A DNA stretch of 25,321 nucleotides from an uncultured Bacilli bacterium. GTDB taxonomy: Bacteria; Bacillota_I; Bacilli_A; RF39; UBA660. The notes below the pieces were generated by a model. The model made no database searches. It was given only the letters and a program-made list of their open reading frames with translations, and had not been told where the DNA came from. This document shows, piece by piece, positions 1 through 6,361 of the stretch. Position 1 is the stretch's first letter. Each line of letters opens with the position of its first letter. The stretch lies in contig CANQFF010000008.1 of NCBI GenBank assembly GCA_947598345.1, positions 1 through 25,321 of the forward strand, in the 5' to 3' direction. The position numbers and the translations under genes were made by a program.

Positions 1-1058
1 CCTTTATTTCCAGCATTATCTGTATATTCATATACAACTTTATATGTTCCAGGTTTTGTTGAATCAACTTTTTCTACTTCTCCACCAAATGTACCATCTG
101 GTTTTGTATAATTAATTTTAACTGGTGCTAAGTTTGTTATTGTCTCATCAATATTATCTGTTACAGTTGCATACTTTTCCTCATACTCTTCTAACCCTGC
201 TTCTATGTATATTGTTGAATCTCCATTTAAACTTATTTCTGGCGCTGTTGTATCTTTTATATATGTTATAGTAGTTTCATTAAATGCAGCATCCACTACT
301 GTAATAGTATAAATACCATCTTCACTTAAAATATAGTCTTTTCCTACTTCTTCAGCTACTCCATCATTTCTTTTTACTGTTATCATATAGTCATTTTGAT
401 CTTCAACAACAATTTTGTAATTTTCATCAACACTTACTTCTGGTTTATCTTCATCATCAAGTAAAGTTGATAGTTCATCTAATACTTTATTTAATTCGTC
501 TTTTAAATCAGCATTATCTAAACCTGCTACTTTATCTAGTATCTCTTCATCAATTCTATAATCCCTAGCACTATCTAATTCTTCCCTATTAGCTGCGCTA
601 TATGTTTTTGATTTTAATGTTTCTACCAAACCCTTAATATCTATTTCGTCTTTTACAACATCTAGTCTATCTTGTAATTCCTTTTTCTTAGATGAATCAG
701 TAACCTTATCAACTAATTCTTTAGCTTTATCATAAGATTGACTATCAATTTTATTTTCAGCCTCTATTACTGCTTTTAATGCTTTATCATAAGAATCATC
801 AGTAACAGATTGAGTATTTACATTACTGTTTCCTACAACAGTATTTGTAACACCCTCTTGATTTTCATCATCAGAATCTAAATCCTCAGATGATTCATCT
901 TCATTATCATCTTGTTTATCTACTTTTTCTTCAGTATCTTTACCTTGACCTTTTTCTTCTACTTCGCCATCTTTAGGATTTGCGAAAGTAAAAATCATTA
1001 ATCCAAGAAAAATAAGCAAAATAATAATTATTATTATGAATTTTTTCTTTTTTTCCAT
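1..1058 (-). CDS. Surface/secreted protein with Ig-like domains, N-terminal part (runs off window)
   Basis: Open frame of 352 codons that continues past base 1, so the C-terminus is missing. ATG at 1058 is preceded by GGGAGG. Residues 1-6 are basic, 7-26 form a hydrophobic segment ending T-F-A, which could be a signal peptide cut after Ala26 or a membrane anchor. Residues 27-85 are acidic, low complexity (D/E/S/N). Residues 88-205 look helical and charged, with A..A..lVD.vtDs..K.eLq.Rl spacing seen in helical repeats of Gram-positive surface proteins. Residues about 213-268 and 269-352 look like beta-rich Ig-type modules; the second starts DTTAPEISL and has a GTYKVVYEYTDNAGN ending typical of bacterial Ig-like (DUF5011/HYR-like) domains. 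Role probably adhesion or wall-associated display; that is inference. It lies downstream of the signal peptidase gene but has its own promoter. Confidence 0.75.
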   Translation of the reverse strand, partial: MEKKKKFIIIIIILLIFLGLMIFTFANPKDGEVEEKGQGKDTEEKVDKQDDNEDESSEDLDSDDENQEGVTNTVVGNSNVNTQSVTDDSYDKALKAVIEAENKIDSQSYDKAKELVDKVTDSSKKKELQDRLDVVKDEIDIKGLVETLKSKTYSAANREELDSARDYRIDEEILDKVAGLDNADLKDELNKVLDELSTLLDDEDKPEVSVDENYKIVVEDQNDYMITVKRNDGVAEEVGKDYILSEDGIYTITVVDAAFNETTITYIKDTTAPEISLNGDSTIYIEAGLEEYEEKYATVTDNIDETITNLAPVKINYTKPDGTFGGEVEKVDSTKPGTYKVVYEYTDNAGNK

Positions 1059-1124
1059 GAACAACCTCCCACTTCAATTCGCAGTCATAGTATAGACGAA
1101 CTACTATTATGCGAACCTATTACA

Positions 1125-1153
1125 ATTATAATTCAATAATTTAAATTTGTCTA
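1125..1153 (-). promoter_or_regulatory. Sigma-A-type promoter for the surface protein gene
   Basis: On the minus strand TAGACA (1148-1153) and TATAAT (1125-1130) are separated by exactly 17 nt, 66 nt before the ATG at 1058. The leader contains two CGAAC copies and an imperfect TAGTA/TACTA inverted repeat whose role is unknown. Confidence 0.6.
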
Positions 1154-1184
1154 CAAAAATTTAAAAATTATCTTACCTTTTCGT

Positions 1185-1230
1185 CAAAAATTAAAATAAT
1201 AATACACCAATATACTATTAATGTATTATT
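1185..1230 (-). terminator. Hairpin terminator after the signal peptidase gene
   Basis: The 9-bp arms 1198-1206 and 1222-1230 (AATAATACA/TGTATTATT) enclose a 15-nt loop holding the lepB stop codon. On the minus strand they are followed by ATTTTAATTTTT. The long loop and interrupted T tract keep confidence moderate. Confidence 0.5.
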
Positions 1231-1751
1231 TTTATTTCATTAAGTGGCCATATTCTAAACCTAACTTTACCAATTATTTCTGTTTTTTTTATTAATCCTA
1301 CTTTAGGATCTCTACTATCAGAAGAATCTTCTCTATTATCACCAAGTACTAAATACATATCATCTGGTATCTTATCATATCCTAAATCACTTAAAGAAAA
1401 ATCAGATGTTACTACATTTTTTAAATAAGTTTCAACATACTTTTTATTATCAATATAAAGTTCATTATCCTTAAATTCTATATATTCACCAGGAAGACCA
1501 ACTACCCTTTTTATTAAATACTTTGTATCAGCGTAATAAAGAGAAATTATATCCCCCCTTTTAATGTCAGAAAATTTATAACTTATTTTATCTAGTATTA
1601 ATATATCGTTGTTTTTTAATGTTGGAGACATAGAAGGACCAATTACTTGTTGTAAACCAACTACATAAATTGCCACAAATAGTACTATAACTATAATTAC
1701 TATATATTTAATAGAATCCTTTAAAAATTCTTTTATATCTAACCAATCCAT
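1218..1751 (-). CDS. lepB: Type I signal peptidase
   Basis: Membrane serine protease that removes signal peptides from exported proteins on the outer face of the membrane. The 177-aa product has one N-terminal TM segment (about 15-33), the catalytic Ser in GPSMSPTL (Ser40), the general-base Lys in LIKRVVGLPG (Lys81) and the C-terminal GDNREDSSDSR box (137-147), all in the family order. Length matches Gram-positive Sip-type enzymes. I chose ATG 1751 because GGAGGAG lies 7 nt upstream; an in-frame ATG at 1766 would place that Shine-Dalgarno inside the gene. It has its own promoter and follows rpmF on the same strand. Its neighbour downstream is an exported protein, a plausible but not specific substrate. 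Confidence 0.95.
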   Translation of the reverse strand: MDWLDIKEFLKDSIKYIVIIVIVLFVAIYVVGLQQVIGPSMSPTLKNNDILILDKISYKFSDIKRGDIISLYYADTKYLIKRVVGLPGEYIEFKDNELYIDNKKYVETYLKNVVTSDFSLSDLGYDKIPDDMYLVLGDNREDSSDSRDPKVGLIKKTEIIGKVRFRIWPLNEIKIIH

Positions 1752-1769
1752 ACTATCTCCTCCCATACA

Positions 1770-1797
1770 ATTTTAACACATTTATAATTTAAGTAAA
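1770..1797 (-). promoter_or_regulatory. Promoter of lepB, extended -10 type
   Basis: Minus strand TTTACT (1792-1797), 16-nt spacer, TAAAAT (1770-1775), with TGTGT just before the -10. The -10 box ends 18 nt before the ATG at 1751. The string GTGTTAAAATTG recurs at the recX promoter. Confidence 0.55.
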
Positions 1798-1843
1798 ATA
1801 ATATTAATAATTTTTAAAAATTATTGACAAAAAATTTGTAAAC

Positions 1844-1869
1844 AAAAAAAGAGTATTATTTTTCCTCTT
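1844..1869 (-). terminator. Possible terminator of the yceD-rpmF operon
   Basis: Short stem AAGAG (1865-1869 with 1849-1853) with an 11-nt loop, then a run of seven T on the minus strand. It spans the rpmF stop codon. The stem is weak. Confidence 0.4.
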
Positions 1870-2041
1870 CTTGTTTTACTACTTCTTTACCTTTGTAAGT
1901 TCCACAAGCTAAACATACTCTATGTGGTCTAACTTCAGCGCCACATTTAGGACATTTTACTGTTGCGTTTTCGCTAATTTTATAATGTGTTCTTCTTTTT
2001 CTACCTCTAGTATTACTTACTTTTCTAAATGGTACAGCCAT
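1856..2041 (-). CDS. rpmF: Ribosomal protein bL32
   Basis: Structural protein of the 50S subunit. The 61-aa product starts MAVPFRKVSNTRGRKRRTH, the usual L32 opening, and has two Cys pairs (CPKCG and CLACG) forming the zinc ribbon of the Cys-containing L32 form. The start has GAGGTG upstream, inside the end of yceD. The gene abuts the yceD stop with no gap, the very common yceD-rpmF arrangement in bacteria; transcription is from the promoter before yceD. Loss of the Cys ligands, as seen in zinc-independent paralogues, has not occurred. Confidence 0.97.
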   Translation of the reverse strand: MAVPFRKVSNTRGRKRRTHYKISENATVKCPKCGAEVRPHRVCLACGTYKGKEVVKQEEEK

Positions 2042-2542
2042 TTATTTCACCTCACTATCATCTATCAAATCCATAAGTTCACTAAGTGGACTAAGTTTCT
2101 CCTCTTGATTAGTTGTAAACTTCCAACCATCACCTGACATATTTATATCAGAGTTTCTTGCCTCATCACTTACAACTCGTATGGGAATTTCTAACAATAT
2201 ATTTTCCCATATTATTGGCAAAATATCAATACTATTTTTAAAATTTTTATTATTTTCGTCTATTTCGCTATACAATTCGTCAATTTCACCACTAATTTTT
2301 ATATTAAAAGGATAATCAACAGGTTTTAATGTAATCGCACAAGGCAAAACCATCACACCTGAAACATCTATATCTAATTCAATATTACCCAAACTATTTT
2401 TAAATAATTCACCAACGATTTTAACATTATCTAATTTTTGTAAATCTGTTCCACTTAGTTCGCTCTTACTAAATGAATAAACTTCATTTATTGGAATACT
2501 TTTTTCAATATTATTGTTTAATCTTATGATATCAAACACCAT
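2042..2542 (-). CDS. yceD: YceD/DUF177 family protein
   Basis: Member of the DUF177 family (B. subtilis YlbN, E. coli YceD), widely found beside rpmF and linked to 23S rRNA/ribosome biogenesis. The product is about 166 aa, the family length. The core stretch VLPCAITLKPVDYPF corresponds to the conserved Cys-containing centre of the family, but only one Cys of the usual C-x-x-C pair is kept. The tail LSPLSELMDLIDD is typical. I prefer ATG 2542, with AAGAG 8 nt upstream; a GTG at 2551 is a possible alternative adding three residues. It is co-transcribed with rpmF from a good promoter at 2573-2601. In B. subtilis tmcAL (ylbM), ylbN and rpmF are also neighbours, which fits the gene order here. Confidence 0.88.
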   Translation of the reverse strand: MVFDIIRLNNNIEKSIPINEVYSFSKSELSGTDLQKLDNVKIVGELFKNSLGNIELDIDVSGVMVLPCAITLKPVDYPFNIKISGEIDELYSEIDENNKNFKNSIDILPIIWENILLEIPIRVVSDEARNSDINMSGDGWKFTTNQEEKLSPLSELMDLIDDSEVK

Positions 2543-2572
2543 AAAAATCACTCTTTTCTTTCGGACTATATC

Positions 2573-2601
2573 ATTATATATTTATTTTTTAAAAAAATCA
2601 A
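2573..2601 (-). promoter_or_regulatory. Sigma-A promoter of yceD-rpmF
   Basis: Minus strand TTGATT (2596-2601), 17-nt spacer, perfect TATAAT (2573-2578), 30 nt before the ATG at 2542. The spacer is almost pure A/T. It faces away from tmcAL. Confidence 0.75.
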
Positions 2602-2698
2602 CTGTTTTTCACTATACTACTTTTTTATTTTTAATATTTTTAGTATAATAATATAACTTATTTTGATGTTTTTGTGTTATAGTATTGGTGGTGATTTG

Positions 2699-3829
2699 AT
2701 GAATATAGGTATAATTTGTGAATATAATCCTTTTCATTATGGGCATTTATATCATTTGAACAAAATAAAAGAAATGTTCCCAGATAGTAATATAATTGTA
2801 GTTATTACTGGTTGGATATGTGAAAGAGGAGATTTAAGTTTAATAGATAAATTCGATAAAGCTAAAATTGCTTTGGAATACGGGGCTGATATTGTAGTTG
2901 AACTTCCTTTCAAATATATTCAAAGCGCTGATTATTTCGCTAAAGGAGCAATTAATATATTAAATAAATTAAATTGCAATAAAATAGTATTTGGTAGCGA
3001 ATCAAATGATATTGATAAATTAAAAGAAATGGCTAATATACAACTTAACAATACAGAATATAACAAATTAATAAAAATATACTTAAATGAAGGCATAAAT
3101 TATCCAACCGCACTTTCTAAAGCATTAAAAAATATATGTAATTACGAAATAAATACTCCAAATGACTTACTTGGTTTAAGTTATGTAAAAGAAATTATTA
3201 AAAACAAATATGATATTGAACCAATAACAATTAAAAGAGAAAGTAATTTTAATTCAAAAGAAATAGAAGGTAAAATAACTAGTGCGACTAGTATTAGAGA
3301 GTTAATAAAAAATGGTAAAAATTTTAAAAAATATATTCCGAAATTTGCTTATAAGTATTTAAATACTCCAATATTTATAGATGATTATTTTGATTATTTA
3401 AAATATAAAATAATTAGTTCTGATGATTTAACTATATATCAAGGTGTCGATAGTAATATTGAAAATAGAATGAAAAAATATATTAATGAATCTTCTTCAT
3501 TAGAAAATTTTTTAAGTTTAATAAAAACTAAAAGATATACTTATAATAGATTAAAAAGAGTTCTTGTATATATACTACTATCTATAAAAAAAGAAGATTG
3601 TGCCGATCTATCATTAAATTATATTAGAGTACTTGGATTTAATAAACAAGGTAAAAATATTTTAAACAAGATAAAAAAAGAAATAGATATACCTATTATA
3701 ACTAATTATAATGATAAATTTTTAAATAAAGATTTAAAAATTAATATTATACTATCGTTAAATAAAAAAATAAAAGATAAAAAAGCTTTTATTGAAAAAG
3801 AATACAAAGAAAAACCTATAATTAAATAG
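2699..3829 (+). CDS. tmcAL: tRNA(Met) cytidine acetate ligase
   Basis: Acetate-dependent, ATP-using enzyme that makes N4-acetylcytidine at the wobble position of elongator tRNA-Met (B. subtilis YlbM/TmcAL). The 376-aa product begins with the nucleotidyltransferase fold: MNIGIICEYNPFHYGH contains the HxGH ATP-binding motif (13-16). The second conserved motif, SATSIRELI, begins at about residue 195, as in the family. Length matches the usual 380-400 aa. ATG 2699 follows GGTGGTGAT; an upstream in-frame ATG at 2663 lacks a ribosome site and would precede the conserved start. A TATAAT at 2644-2649 may be its -10 box. It converges on folD and ends inside a shared hairpin. Confidence 0.93.
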   Translation: MNIGIICEYNPFHYGHLYHLNKIKEMFPDSNIIVVITGWICERGDLSLIDKFDKAKIALEYGADIVVELPFKYIQSADYFAKGAINILNKLNCNKIVFGSESNDIDKLKEMANIQLNNTEYNKLIKIYLNEGINYPTALSKALKNICNYEINTPNDLLGLSYVKEIIKNKYDIEPITIKRESNFNSKEIEGKITSATSIRELIKNGKNFKKYIPKFAYKYLNTPIFIDDYFDYLKYKIISSDDLTIYQGVDSNIENRMKKYINESSSLENFLSLIKTKRYTYNRLKRVLVYILLSIKKEDCADLSLNYIRVLGFNKQGKNILNKIKKEIDIPIITNYNDKFLNKDLKINIILSLNKKIKDKKAFIEKEYKEKPIIK

Positions 3830-3838
3830 GTTATTTTT
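3813..3838. terminator. Bidirectional terminator between tmcAL and folD
   Basis: Arms AACCTAT (3813-3819) and ATAGGTT (3826-3832), loop of 6 nt, followed by ATTTTTT on the plus strand and TTTTCTTT on the minus strand. The tmcAL stop is in the right arm and the folD stop starts at its end. Confidence 0.8.
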
Positions 3839-4661
3839 TATTATTATAGCATAATAATATATTTTTCAAAAATGACGCTAGTACTATATTAGTTATACCA
3901 TCTTTTGGAGTAATTAAAGAAACTTTTTTAGACACTTTATTAAAATCGACATCTCCACAAACTTTTCCGTCTACTAAAGAACATCCAGCATCTATAATTA
4001 TACAATCAGACTTAACCATATCCTGAGTAATAAAATCTTTTATCCCCATTGCACTTATTACTATGTCAGCTTCAATTGTATGTTTTTTTAAATCTATTGT
4101 TTTAGAATGACATACTGTTACAGTCGCACCTTCATTTAATAATATATTTAATAGTGGTCTTGCAATAAGTTTATCTTTACCAATTATAACTATTTCTTTA
4201 CCTTCTAAATTTATTTCATATTCTTTTAATAAAGTCATAATTGCTTGTGCGAAACAAGATACTATAGTTTTTCTTCCACTCATTAATCTACCAACATTTA
4301 TATCTGTTAATCCATCTATATCTTTACTGTTTATTATAGTATTTAATATTCTTTTTTCATTATATTTTTCTGGAAGTGGTAGTTGAACCATTATACCGTT
4401 TACATAATCATCATTATTTAATTCTTTTATTTTATTTATAATTGTTAACTCAGGGGTATCATCCTCAAAATTATGATATCTAAAATATATTCCAACTTTG
4501 TTACAAGCTTCTTCTCTTTGTTTTATTAATACTTCATTAAGTTCATTGTTTCCTATATTAATAACAGCTACAGATGGTCTTATAATACAACCTTTTATAC
4601 TTTGCTTTAATTCCTCTTCTATTTTTGAACTTATTTCTACTGTGTCGAATATATTATTCAT
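3831..4661 (-). CDS. folD: FolD-family protein (divergent methylenetetrahydrofolate dehydrogenase/cyclohydrolase)
   Basis: The family interconverts 5,10-methylene- and 10-formyl-tetrahydrofolate with NADP. The 276-aa product has the FolD fold signature: VNGIMVQLPLPEKYN (Gln93), SKDIDGLTDINVGRL (113-127) and the Rossmann half beginning GKEIVIIGKDKLIARPLL. Several usually invariant positions differ. The Y-x-x-x-K active-site pair aligns to Leu45 and Arg49; the PCTP segment reads SCFA (135-138); GRS of the NADP pocket reads GKD (161-163); and the C-terminal PGGVGPMT loop reads PKDGITNI. It may be a specialised or impaired enzyme. The frame is intact, GGAG lies 8 nt before the ATG, and it has its own strong promoter, so it is unlikely to be a decaying pseudogene. 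Confidence 0.85.
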   Translation of the reverse strand: MNNIFDTVEISSKIEEELKQSIKGCIIRPSVAVINIGNNELNEVLIKQREEACNKVGIYFRYHNFEDDTPELTIINKIKELNNDDYVNGIMVQLPLPEKYNEKRILNTIINSKDIDGLTDINVGRLMSGRKTIVSCFAQAIMTLLKEYEINLEGKEIVIIGKDKLIARPLLNILLNEGATVTVCHSKTIDLKKHTIEADIVISAMGIKDFITQDMVKSDCIIIDAGCSLVDGKVCGDVDFNKVSKKVSLITPKDGITNIVLASFLKNILLCYNNKK

Positions 4662-4693
4662 TTTATCATCTCCAAATATCTATCTACATCTCA

Positions 4694-4724
4694 ATTATAA
4701 CAAATGAGCAACTATGCTTGTCAA
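4694..4724 (-). promoter_or_regulatory. Promoter of folD
   Basis: Minus strand consensus TTGACA (4719-4724), 19-nt spacer, TATAAT (4694-4699) with an extended -10 TGT directly before it. It is placed right after the terminator of the upstream cysteine desulfurase gene. Confidence 0.75.
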
Positions 4725-4743
4725 TACAATATAGAAAGTTAAC

Positions 4744-4769
4744 AAAAAATTTACACTTAAAGTGTAAAT
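4744..4769 (-). terminator. Terminator of the cysteine desulfurase gene
   Basis: Perfect stem TTTACAC/GTGTAAA (4750-4756 with 4762-4768), 5-nt loop, followed on the minus strand by six T. Confidence 0.85.
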
Positions 4770-4770
4770 A

Positions 4771-5898
4771 TTATTTTAAATTAGTTAACTCGTCATAGCA
4801 AATACTAAAATATTTAATAAATTCATCAATTTCGGATTTTGTTGTTAAATGAGATATACTTATTCTAAGACTTGATTTAGCTCTTTCAAGATCTTTAGTT
4901 AAAGCATATACAGCATCTGATTTTGAATTTGAAGATGAACAAGCACTTTTAGTAGATATATATATATCGTACTGCTCTAAAGCATGTAAAAATGTTTCTG
5001 GTTTAACACCTAATACACTAATATTCAATATGTGTGGAATGCTATATTCATTACTATTAATGGTAACTTTTTCAAACTTTAAGAGTTGATTTTTTAAATA
5101 TTCATTTAATTCTTGTACTTTTTTGTTTTTACTTTCTATATCATTTAAGGCAAGTCTCAACGCTTTACTAATAGAAACTATCAATGGTAAAGCTGGTGTT
5201 CCACTCCTATATTGTGTTGTACTTTTACCTCCATGTATTAAAGGTGTAAGTTGTATTTTAGATTTTTTTGTCAATATTCCTATACCTTTTATACCGTAGA
5301 ATTTATGAGCGGAAAAACTAACTAAATCTACATTACTTATATCTATATTTATTTTACCCATAGCTTGTGTCATATCAGAATGAAAAAAACATTTTGGATA
5401 TTTTTTTATAATATTAGCTATTTTTTCTATTGGTTGAATTATCCCTAATTCACTATTAACTGCACCTATGCTTACAAGTATAGTTTCATCAGTTATTAAA
5501 TTATCTAAATCATTTAAATCTACTCTACCATTTTCATCTAGTTTTACATAATCAATAGTATAACCTAATTCTTTTAAATAATTAATAGGGCCATAAATTG
5601 AAGAGTGTTCCAACATAGTTGTTATTATGTGTTTTCCCCTGTTTTTATATTTTTCACATATACCTTTTATTGCCAAGTTATTAGATTCACTTGATCCACT
5701 TGTATATATTATTTCACTTGAATCTATATTTAATAAATCTACAATTTGTTTTGTTGCACTATCTATAATCTTTTTTGACTCAACTCCTAAAGAATGTAAA
5801 GAATTAGGATTACCAATAAAATTTTTTGAACTTTTTACAAAAGAATCTAAAACTTCATCATTTACCATAGTAGTTGCGCTATAATCTAAATATATCAT
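4771..5898 (-). CDS. Cysteine desulfurase (NifS/IscS-like)
   Basis: PLP enzyme that takes sulfur from cysteine as a persulfide for Fe-S clusters, tRNA thiolation or cofactors. The 375-aa product starts MIYLDYSATT, as NifS/IscS proteins do. It shows GSSESNNLAIKG (68-79), EHSS (His98), HSDMTQA (Asp175, Gln178), the PLP lysine in SFSAHKFYG (Lys199) and the catalytic loop STKSACSSSN (Cys320). The start is ATG 5898 with GAGGTGG 6 nt upstream; an upstream in-frame ATG lacks such a site. It is monocistronic, with its own promoter and terminator, and no thiI, iscU or mnmA lies beside it, so the sulfur acceptor cannot be told from context. It is not the SufS type, and sufB lies 18 kb away. Confidence 0.93.
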   Translation of the reverse strand: MIYLDYSATTMVNDEVLDSFVKSSKNFIGNPNSLHSLGVESKKIIDSATKQIVDLLNIDSSEIIYTSGSSESNNLAIKGICEKYKNRGKHIITTMLEHSSIYGPINYLKELGYTIDYVKLDENGRVDLNDLDNLITDETILVSIGAVNSELGIIQPIEKIANIIKKYPKCFFHSDMTQAMGKINIDISNVDLVSFSAHKFYGIKGIGILTKKSKIQLTPLIHGGKSTTQYRSGTPALPLIVSISKALRLALNDIESKNKKVQELNEYLKNQLLKFEKVTINSNEYSIPHILNISVLGVKPETFLHALEQYDIYISTKSACSSSNSKSDAVYALTKDLERAKSSLRISISHLTTKSEIDEFIKYFSICYDELTNLK

Positions 5899-5922
5899 AT
5901 AACCACCTCGTTTAACAAACAT

Positions 5923-5951
5923 ATTGTATCATAAATTAATAATGTTTTAAA
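5923..5951 (-). promoter_or_regulatory. Promoter of the cysteine desulfurase gene
   Basis: Minus strand TTTAAA (5946-5951), 17-nt spacer ending TGA, then TACAAT (5923-5928); an extended -10 promoter with a weak -35. Confidence 0.5.
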
Positions 5952-5952
5952 T

Positions 5953-5977
5953 AAAAAAAAGAGATTTAACTCTTTTT
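5953..5977 (-). terminator. Terminator after the YjcZ-like gene pair
   Basis: Stem AAAAGAG/CTCTTTT (5957-5963 with 5970-5976), 6-nt loop, then a minus-strand run of eight T. It overlaps the stop codon of the 45-aa gene. Confidence 0.8.
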
Positions 5978-6113
5978 AGTACAAACAAGAACCTATTATA
6001 ATAGCTAATAATATATATAACACTATTATTATAACAAATCCACTAGTACCTCTATTACAACATGTTGTTTGTACAGTATTATTACTTTCACAACAAGAAT
6101 TATTTGTGTTCAT
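5976..6113 (-). CDS. YjcZ-like small Cys-rich membrane peptide (45 aa)
   Basis: A 45-codon frame opened by ATG 6113 with a near-perfect GGAGGTGA 4 nt upstream. The N-terminal half is polar and carries two adjacent Cys pairs (residues 7-8 and 18-19). The C-terminal half, GFVIIIVLYILLAIIIG, is the single hydrophobic helix seen in the YjcZ family of tiny sporulation-associated proteins, which have a G-F-A-L-I-V-V-L-F-I-L-L core. The stop is immediately followed by a strong terminator. It is the second gene of a two-gene unit, 10 nt after the 28-aa relative. Function of the family is not known to me beyond its association with spores; adjacent Cys pairs suggest disulfide cross-linking or metal binding, which is inference. 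Confidence 0.75.
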   Translation of the reverse strand: MNTNNSCCESNNTVQTTCCNRGTSGFVIIIVLYILLAIIIGSCLY

Positions 6114-6123
6114 GAGTCACCTC

Positions 6124-6210
6124 CTAAATATATGCTCCAAGTATAATTATTAAAAGAATAAATAATACTAAAACTATAGCTGCTCCAGATACACCAGAAT
6201 TACAACACAT
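6124..6210 (-). CDS. YjcZ-family small sporulation-associated peptide (28 aa)
   Basis: ATG 6210 follows GGAGGAAAGATTGT, and 28 codons end at TAG 6124-6126. The product is essentially a Cys-containing head (MCCNSGVSG) followed by one hydrophobic helix with LVLFILLIIILGAYI, a close match to the YjcZ family pattern. It lies directly upstream of a longer relative in the same transcript. These genes are below usual gene-caller thresholds but both have excellent ribosome sites and a shared terminator. The presence of sspI elsewhere in the window supports a spore role. Confidence 0.8.
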   Translation of the reverse strand: MCCNSGVSGAAIVLVLFILLIIILGAYI

Positions 6211-6242
6211 ACAATCTTTCCTCCTTTTTAATCATTTCACAG

Positions 6243-6270
6243 TATTTTATGAAATTTTTGTAAATATGTG
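6243..6270 (-). promoter_or_regulatory. Candidate sigma-K-like promoter of the YjcZ-like pair
   Basis: Minus strand CACA (6267-6270) and CATAAAATA (6243-6251), spaced 15-16 nt, resemble the mother-cell sigma-K pattern (AC, about 16 nt, CATAnnnTA). In such AT-rich DNA this may be chance; no good sigma-A -35 was found here. Confidence 0.3.
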
Positions 6271-6280
6271 AGCATTTCTG

Positions 6281-6309
6281 TTGAAATTTAAAATATTATT
6301 TGCTAAAAT
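6281..6309 (+). promoter_or_regulatory. Sigma-A promoter of prsA
   Basis: TTGAAA (6281-6286), 17-nt spacer, TAAAAT (6304-6309), 52 nt before the ATG at 6362. It is divergent from the YjcZ-like pair. Confidence 0.7.
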
Positions 6310-6361
6310 ATTAATTGTATGATGAATGTACATCGTATTTATGAGGAAAGGAGAGGCAAAT

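Noticed and set aside
1094..1117. Two CGAAC copies near 1094-1117 as a LexA box
   Set aside because: They are direct, not inverted, and lack a GTTC half-site at the right spacing.
1806..1825. Perfect 20-bp palindrome AATAATTTTTAAAAATTATT upstream of lepB
   Set aside because: It is pure A/T in very AT-rich DNA and upstream of the likely -35; chance is a sufficient explanation.
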